DNA from: an uncultured bacterium
GTDB lineage: Bacteria; Verrucomicrobiota; Kiritimatiellia; RFP12; UBA1067
Direction of reading: 5' to 3'
NCBI GenBank assembly: GCA_902779865.1
Contig: CACZDG010000038.1
Span: forward strand, 1 to 43,758
DNA: 43,758 nucleotides
The notes under the pieces were generated by a model. It was not told the DNA's origin and ran no database searches. It saw only the letters and a program-made list of their open reading frames with translations. The position numbers and the translations under genes were made by a program. Shown here one piece after another: positions 39,832-43,758 of this stretch (positions are counted from its first letter, which is position 1; the number at the start of each line of letters is the position of its first letter).

Positions 39832-41091
39832 CTACTTGGTCTGCTCCAACAACTTCTTCGGATCCTTGCCTTTCAGCGCACCGCCGGGGAGGCGTACGGC
39901 GGACTCCTCCACCGTCACCTGCTCTGCGTCGAGCCAAAAGGTGATCTTCTTACCCTCAACCATGCCGCCGCTCTGCGAAGGATCCTGAAGTTTAGCATAC
40001 GTCGAATCGTCGCCGTACATCACGATCTTCGACGCTGCCTTCGTGAACACGGCGCGCGAACACACGGCAGTGCGCTCCTCGTTCGTGATCGACACGTTTC
40101 CAATCGCCACGATGCGCTTGAGGTCGTTCGTTCCGTCGAGGAACACGAACAGGCGATCCGCATGCATCTGGTATTGCTCGTCATCTACGTACACGTTGCG
40201 GTCGAAGAGGATCACGCCTTCCTTGCGGTCGTAGTCCGTGCGCTCGCTCGTGATTATCGCGTCGCGCCCGGTACGCTCAGCAGCCTTGCCAACCTTCTTC
40301 TGCTTCTTTTCATGTTTCTTGTCCTGCTTCTTTTCCGGAGCGGACGCAGCCTCCGCTGCGTTCGGCGCTTCAGCCGGAGCCTCGAGCTTCTTCGGCTTAG
40401 GACGCTCGTCGGGATCGGGATTCTGCAAATACTCGACACGCTTCTCCGCCGCTTCGCGAGCCGCCTTCTCACGCTCGACCTGCTCGCGCAATGCCTTAAT
40501 CTCAGCCTCTACATCAGCCTTGGCCTTTGCCTCCGCCTCGGCTTTTACTTTGGCTTCTGCCTTGGCTTTTTCCGCTGCGGCATTGGCTTCAGCTTCTGCC
40601 TTGGCCTTAGCCTCGGCCTTCGCTTTTGCTTCCGCATCAGCCTTCGCTTTTGCTTCAGCCTCAGCCTTTGCCTCAGCTGCCTCGGCATCGGCTTTAGCCT
40701 TGGCTTCTGCCTCAGCCTTCGCTTTAGCTTCCGCATCAGCCTTCGCTTTTTCCGCAGCTGCCATGGCCTCGGCCTTTGCTTTGGCTTCCGCTTCCGCCTT
40801 AGCCTTCGCCTCGGCTTCGGCCTTCGCCTTCTCCGCCTTGGCCTTTGCTTCCGCATCGGCTTTAGCCTTGGCAGCAGCCTCTGCCTTTGCCTTGGCTTCT
40901 GCTTCTGCCGCCGCCCTAGCTTTTGCCTCGGCCTCCGCTTTCGCTTTAGCCTCTGCCTTGGCATCTGGCTTGCGCAGCATTATGTTGTCGGGATTCTCTT
41001 CGGCGGGCGTCTGGATCATAAGGTCAGACAAATCCGCGCCGATTGACGCCGTACACGCTATGCATGCGATTATGAAAGAACGGAACTTCAC
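39832..41091 (-). CDS. lptA: LptA-like periplasmic LPS-bridge protein with long Ala/Lys/Glu helix
   Basis: This 419-residue protein is a fusion-like form of LptA. A signal peptide (residues 1-19) precedes a short linker, then about 165 residues (about 42-207) of almost pure Ala, Lys, Glu and Asp in KAKAEAEA-type repeats, as in TolA or a long single helix. A Pro/Lys-rich hinge follows. The C-terminal OstA/LptA domain starts near 275 (DAIITSERTDYDRKEG) with GVILFDRNVYV and EGKKITFWLDAEQVTVE. Usual LptA proteins are about 180-200 residues and lack the helix. The GTG start overlaps the lptC stop. Confidence 0.85.
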   Translation of the reverse strand: MKFRSFIIACIACTASIGADLSDLMIQTPAEENPDNIMLRKPDAKAEAKAKAEAEAKARAAAEAEAKAKAEAAAKAKADAEAKAKAEKAKAEAEAKAKAEAEAKAKAEAMAAAEKAKADAEAKAKAEAEAKAKADAEAAEAKAEAEAKAKADAEAKAKAEAKAKAEAEANAAAEKAKAEAKVKAEAEAKAKADVEAEIKALREQVEREKAAREAAEKRVEYLQNPDPDERPKPKKLEAPAEAPNAAEAASAPEKKQDKKHEKKQKKVGKAAERTGRDAIITSERTDYDRKEGVILFDRNVYVDDEQYQMHADRLFVFLDGTNDLKRIVAIGNVSITNEERTAVCSRAVFTKAASKIVMYGDDSTYAKLQDPSQSGGMVEGKKITFWLDAEQVTVEESAVRLPGGALKGKDPKKLLEQTK

Positions 41092-41618
41092 TTGACCAGC
41101 CTCCCTGGATTGATTTTAGCGCCTTTGGTCCTTATTTCCGACTGCGAGAATATCTTGATGAATTCCCGTGTCAGCGAAAAGTATATGCCGCGGCCTTTCA
41201 CGATGGAATCGCCGTAAGTCATGTTGGCGTTGCCATCCACCCAGCCGGTTTTAGAGTTGCGGTCCACGAGACAGTTCTCCGCATCGAGACTGGCGGTCTT
41301 GTTCGTGCCGCTCTCGTCGAACTGCTCCAACCGGATTTTCTCGGCCCAGACGAAACCCGAATCGGGGAAGATGTTCGCCCGCGCCGCAGTGATGCGGGAC
41401 TTCACCTTGCCGTCGGGGTACGACTCAAGCACCATCGAAACGTTCTCCGCCGGGGCCACTGCCTTCTTCGCGCATTCCGCGAACGCCGCACGGAGGCGCA
41501 GCATGTCGGAATCGTCGGAGCGCTCGGCGAGCCACTTCTCGCTTGAAAACGCCCACGCCGCGCACGCGATGAACACGCACGCCGCACCCGCAAGCATTTT
41601 CAGAATCCCGACTCTCAT
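41088..41618 (-). CDS. lptC: LptC-like LPS export protein
   Basis: This 176-residue bitopic protein has one N-terminal membrane helix (about 8-24, MLAGAACVFIACAAWAF) and a periplasmic OstA-like beta domain: MVLESYPDGKVKSRITA, IFPDSGFVWAEKIRLEQF, LDAENCLVDRNSKTGWVDG and IVKGRGIYFSLTREFIKI. LptC passes LPS from LptBFG to LptA. The gene is 7 bp after kdsA and overlaps lptA by 4 bp. Sequence conservation in LptC is low, so the call rests on fold pattern plus position. Confidence 0.82.
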   Translation of the reverse strand: MRVGILKMLAGAACVFIACAAWAFSSEKWLAERSDDSDMLRLRAAFAECAKKAVAPAENVSMVLESYPDGKVKSRITAARANIFPDSGFVWAEKIRLEQFDESGTNKTASLDAENCLVDRNSKTGWVDGNANMTYGDSIVKGRGIYFSLTREFIKIFSQSEIRTKGAKINPGRLVK

Positions 41619-41625
41619 TTCCGCA

Positions 41626-42450
41626 TCAGCTCCTCGTTATCTCGTGGATCGCCAGCAGTTTCTTCCACAACGCCTTCACTTCCTTGAACGCGATGGCGTT
41701 CGCCGCGTCGGAAAGCGCCTTCTTCGGATTCACGTGCGTTTCCATGAACACGCCGTCAACGCCCGTCGCCACCGCCGCGCGAGCGAGCGCTGGCGCGAAC
41801 CTGCCGTCGCCGCCCGATCCCGTGCCGAGCCCGCCGGGACGCTGAACCGAATGCGTCGCGTCGAACACGACGGGGTATCCAAGCTCGCGCATGATCAACA
41901 GGGAACGCATGTCCGCCACGAGGTTCCGGTAGCCGAAACTCGCACCGCGTTCGCAGAGAACAATGCGGCGGTTGCCGGTAGATTCAATCTTCTTGATGAC
42001 GTTCACCATGTCCTCGGGCGCCATGAACTGGCCCTTCTTCACGTTCACCACTGCGCCAGTCTCGCCCGCCGCAACGACAAGATCCGTCTGCCGCGCGAGG
42101 AACGCGGGAATCTGCAGCACGTCGCACACCTCCGCCACGCGCGCACACTGCCAAGGCTCGTGGACGTCGGTGAGCACAGGCACCTCGAAAGTCTCGCGGA
42201 TTTCGGCAAGGATGTCGAGGCCTGCGTCGATGCCCGGCCCGCGGAACGAATCGACGCTCGTCCTGTTCGCCTTATCGAAGCTCGCCTTGAACACGTAGTT
42301 CACCGACAAATCGTTCGCCACCTCCACGAGACGAGCAGCGAGATCAAGGGCCATTTTACGGCTCTCGATCACGCACGGGCCCGCAATAAACGTAAGCGAA
42401 CCGTCGCCGAATGCCACACCGCGGTCAACATCTATTTGCCTTACTTTCAT
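41626..42450 (-). CDS. kdsA: 3-deoxy-D-manno-octulosonate 8-phosphate synthase
   Basis: This 274-residue aldolase condenses phosphoenolpyruvate with arabinose 5-phosphate to make KDO 8-phosphate for the LPS inner core. Family blocks are FIAGPCVIES, FKASFDKANRTSVDSFRGPG, PVLTDVHEPWQ, QIPAFLARQTDL, NVKKGQFMAPEDM, FDATHSVQRPGG and the C-terminal METHVNP. It leads the lptC-lptA-lptB set and the rest of the long run, with its own -10 element 24 bp upstream of the start. A Cys at the metal site cannot be judged by eye, so metal dependence is open. Confidence 0.96.
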   Translation of the reverse strand: MKVRQIDVDRGVAFGDGSLTFIAGPCVIESRKMALDLAARLVEVANDLSVNYVFKASFDKANRTSVDSFRGPGIDAGLDILAEIRETFEVPVLTDVHEPWQCARVAEVCDVLQIPAFLARQTDLVVAAGETGAVVNVKKGQFMAPEDMVNVIKKIESTGNRRIVLCERGASFGYRNLVADMRSLLIMRELGYPVVFDATHSVQRPGGLGTGSGGDGRFAPALARAAVATGVDGVFMETHVNPKKALSDAANAIAFKEVKALWKKLLAIHEITRS

Positions 42451-42473
42451 GTGCCTAGAAATCCTTGCCGAAT

Positions 42474-42479
42474 ATTATA
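42474..42479 (-). promoter_or_regulatory. -10 element of the kdsA-led operon
   Basis: A perfect TATAAT preceded by TGG lies 24 bp before the kdsA start. No good -35 stands 16-18 bp upstream. The leader would be under 20 nt. It is the only strong promoter candidate seen for the 13-gene run down to 30664. Confidence 0.6.
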
Positions 42480-42537
42480 CCAAAAAATCCGCGTTCGTGC
42501 GCACTCTTTACTAAAACTACACAACTTTCAAACGCCA

Positions 42538-42598
42538 GCGGAACGGTGGGGCGAGCCGTCCTCGGCGAGCCGCCGAGATTCCGCGCCGTAATCTCACG
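42538..42598. repeat. 61-bp direct repeat, copy 1
   Basis: This copy matches 43536-43596 at 60 of 61 positions, starting GCGGAACGGTGGGGCGAGCC and ending ATCTCACG. The two copies flank the PIN toxin/antitoxin pair, 998 bp apart. The rest of 42451-42702 is kdsA leader and a degenerate CGATATCACG motif. Confidence 0.93.
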
Positions 42599-42702
42599 AT
42601 CCGGGTTGCGATATCACGCTGCGGAACGAGGTGGTTTTCGTTTTAGATTTAGCTTTTGTTTTTAGCCGTATAGAACATGTAGAACGTGTAGTTGGGCGCG
42701 GG

Positions 42703-43107
42703 CTACTTGAACGGATTAACCGCCTTGACGCCACAATAGATCTGCCCGTCGTTCAAATCTTCCGACCAGAATTCCTGACATTTGTTCACTTGAGCTGCCG
42801 CCAAAAGAAGTGAATCGTAGAACTGAAGACCGTATTGCGCCTTGATGTCAATCGCCAACTGCGTCCATTCAGGCATTACGGGCACTGTTTTTATTCTCCC
42901 CGCTATCGAAAGAAGCTCCCTTACCTCGTCATCAGACTTCTTGAATTTGCGATACAGCACAGAAGCAAATTCATTGAGTACTTGTACCGAAATGACAAAT
43001 CCATTGCCGCGAATGGCGGCTTCAACAATGTTACACGCACGTTCATACTTATCTGGTTGCGCTTCATCAACCGCATATATGAGAATGTTTGAGTCTATGA
43101 ATTTCAT
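42703..43107 (-). CDS. PIN-domain ribonuclease toxin (VapC-like)
   Basis: This 134-residue PIN-domain protein probably cleaves RNA when free of its antitoxin. The acidic site residues are Asp5 in FIDSNILIYA, Glu in VLNEFASVLY near 46, Asp in LQFYDSLLLAAA near 97, and a last acidic pair in FWSEDLNDGQ near 115. Size is typical of VapC. Its ATG overlaps the antitoxin stop (ATGA), the usual toxin-antitoxin coupling. The target RNA is not predictable from sequence. Confidence 0.88.
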   Translation of the reverse strand: MKFIDSNILIYAVDEAQPDKYERACNIVEAAIRGNGFVISVQVLNEFASVLYRKFKKSDDEVRELLSIAGRIKTVPVMPEWTQLAIDIKAQYGLQFYDSLLLAAAQVNKCQEFWSEDLNDGQIYCGVKAVNPFK

Positions 43108-43358
43108 GCAAATTCGCCTTCCGGATATGCGTCAGCCCTATTGAACACATAAGGATCCGTTCGACGCCCCCGCCCCTTGCGGACCACGGCGCGCCACCTG
43201 TCCATCAATCGCGTGGCGGTTTCGCTTTCCTTGCGACGCCTCTCCATTTCGGCCTTGATGCAATCAAGCAGCATCCGTTCGAGCGTAGTTCCCCGAAGGG
43301 TCGCGTATTCCCGCGCTTCCTGTGCCATCGTAGGTGGCAAATCTATCATTATGCTCAT
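43104..43358 (-). CDS. Antitoxin of the PIN toxin, ribbon-helix-helix-like
   Basis: This 84-residue protein begins MSIMIDLPPTMAQEAREYA, a beta strand and helix of ribbon-helix-helix type, then GTTLERMLLDCIKAEMERR. It ends with a charged, extended C-terminus that would wrap the toxin. AAAGGAG lies before the ATG at 43358; longer starts in the frame read through the promoter and repeats and are rejected. The promoter at 43387-43415 gives a short leader, so autoregulation near the start is plausible. Confidence 0.82.
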   Translation of the reverse strand: MSIMIDLPPTMAQEAREYATLRGTTLERMLLDCIKAEMERRRKESETATRLMDRWRAVVRKGRGRRTDPYVFNRADAYPEGEFA

Positions 43359-43386
43359 GATGTGCTCCTTTGTCCTTGCGCTGCAT

Positions 43387-43415
43387 ATTATACCACAACA
43401 AAACCGTGTTGTCAC
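43387..43415 (-). promoter_or_regulatory. Promoter of the toxin-antitoxin operon
   Basis: GTGACA (43410-43415) and TATAAT (43387-43392) are 17 bp apart, with TGG before the -10. The -35 differs from TTGACA at one position. Confidence 0.8.
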
Positions 43416-43477
43416 TTGCTTGAAATTTGAAAATCGCGGCGGACGGGTACGATGCCGTGGAGCAGGGCGCGCGCCCC

Positions 43478-43758
43478 CGCGAGCCGCCGAGATTCCGAAC
43501 CGTAATATTACGATGCGGATCGGGTGGATGTGGTGGCGGAACGGTGGGGCGAGCCGTCCTCGGCGAGCCGCCGTGATTCCGCGCCGTAATCTCACGCAGA
43601 GGCGCAGAGAGTCAGAGAGCGCAGAGAGGGTCGGCCCGAAGCGTAATATTACGGCGCGGGCTGCGATATTACGCTGCGGAACGAGGTGGATGTGGGGTGG
43701 CGGAATGAGCCGTTCCGAAGCGTAATATCACGGTGCGGAACGAGGTGGATGTGGTGGC
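43478..43758. repeat. Satellite-like repeats with CGTAATATTACG palindromes
   Basis: The 12-bp palindrome CGTAATATTACG occurs at 43501-43512 and 43642-43653, with variants CGATATTACG near 43664 and CGTAATATCACG at 43721-43732. Between them are copies of GCGGAACGAGGTGGATGTGG. Bases 43536-43596 are copy 2 of the 61-bp direct repeat. At 43591-43630 an ACGCAGAGGCGCAGAGAG-type element seems inserted. No gene is seen; the array continues past the window. Confidence 0.85.

Noticed and set aside
39637..41046. Plus-strand frame with Leu/Phe/Cys-rich repeats resembling a membrane protein
   Set aside because: The repeats are the antisense reading of the Ala/Lys/Glu codons of lptA.

Overview
The window looks like chromosome from a strictly anaerobic, Gram-negative-type bacterium of high G+C. 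Lipopolysaccharide genes (kdsA, lptC, lptA, lptB) indicate an outer membrane. A multimeric NADH-linked [FeFe] hydrogenase and a FucO-type lactaldehyde reductase indicate fermentation. HPr, HprK and enzyme I are present without any sugar permease, and there are very large secreted proteins with a lamin-tail-like domain. Together this suggests the PVC superphylum, most plausibly a gut Kiritimatiellota-like lineage. That placement is an inference from gene content; there is no rRNA in the window.

Layout. (1) 1-3.4 kb, minus strand: hydrogenase operon hydC-hndB-hydB-hydA, with hydA cut by the window edge, preceded by a stand-alone GHKL ATPase gene. (2) 4-10.6 kb: a secreted GH78-like alpha-L-rhamnosidase, 70-bp tandem repeats, fucO, a DUF4143 ATPase with a repeat-built promoter, and a double RidA-like protein. 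Rhamnosidase, FucO and hydrogenase fit one theme: deoxysugar release, disposal of lactaldehyde as 1,2-propanediol, and disposal of electrons as H2. (3) 10.7-17.6 kb: one 2304-residue secreted protein. (4) 17.6-23.1 kb: an accessory island with a broken NYN gene, a DUF3800 protein, a REP-type tyrosine transposase fused to a second domain, and an A/T-richer GNAT pair. Its long intergenic spaces are packed with repeats. (5) 23.1-27.8 kb: a second secreted protein, a membrane-anchored acyl-CoA ligase and an MscS channel. (6) 27.8-30.6 kb: rpsP-rplS-trmD followed by a GHL10-like hydrolase gene. (7) 30.7-42.5 kb: a run of 13 tightly spaced minus-strand genes, kdsA-lptC-lptA-lptB-hpf-hprK-ptsH-ptsI-fabH-fabF-fabZ-nptA-folB, apparently read from one promoter before kdsA. 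It joins envelope lipid, fatty-acid and carbon-regulation functions. (8) 42.5 kb to the end: a PIN toxin/antitoxin pair between 61-bp direct repeats, then palindromic satellite-like DNA.

The most unusual content is in the island. Three unrelated neighbouring genes (secreted giant, NYN fragment, DUF3800) carry the same 130-160 bp upstream cassette: a triple GTTGTT box, an AC-rich spacer, a shared pre--35 block and a TTGCNC/TGN-extended -10 promoter. A fourth cassette copy has lost its promoter end against the GNAT gene. Hairpins with a GAGTTA loop, one with compensatory stem changes, are attached to the same GTTGTT box and lie beside the transposase gene. A 22-bp-period array of GTCWGAC boxes lies nearby. 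Across the window, 14 promoter candidates read by eye share a TGN extended -10, and nine have a -35 beginning TTGC.
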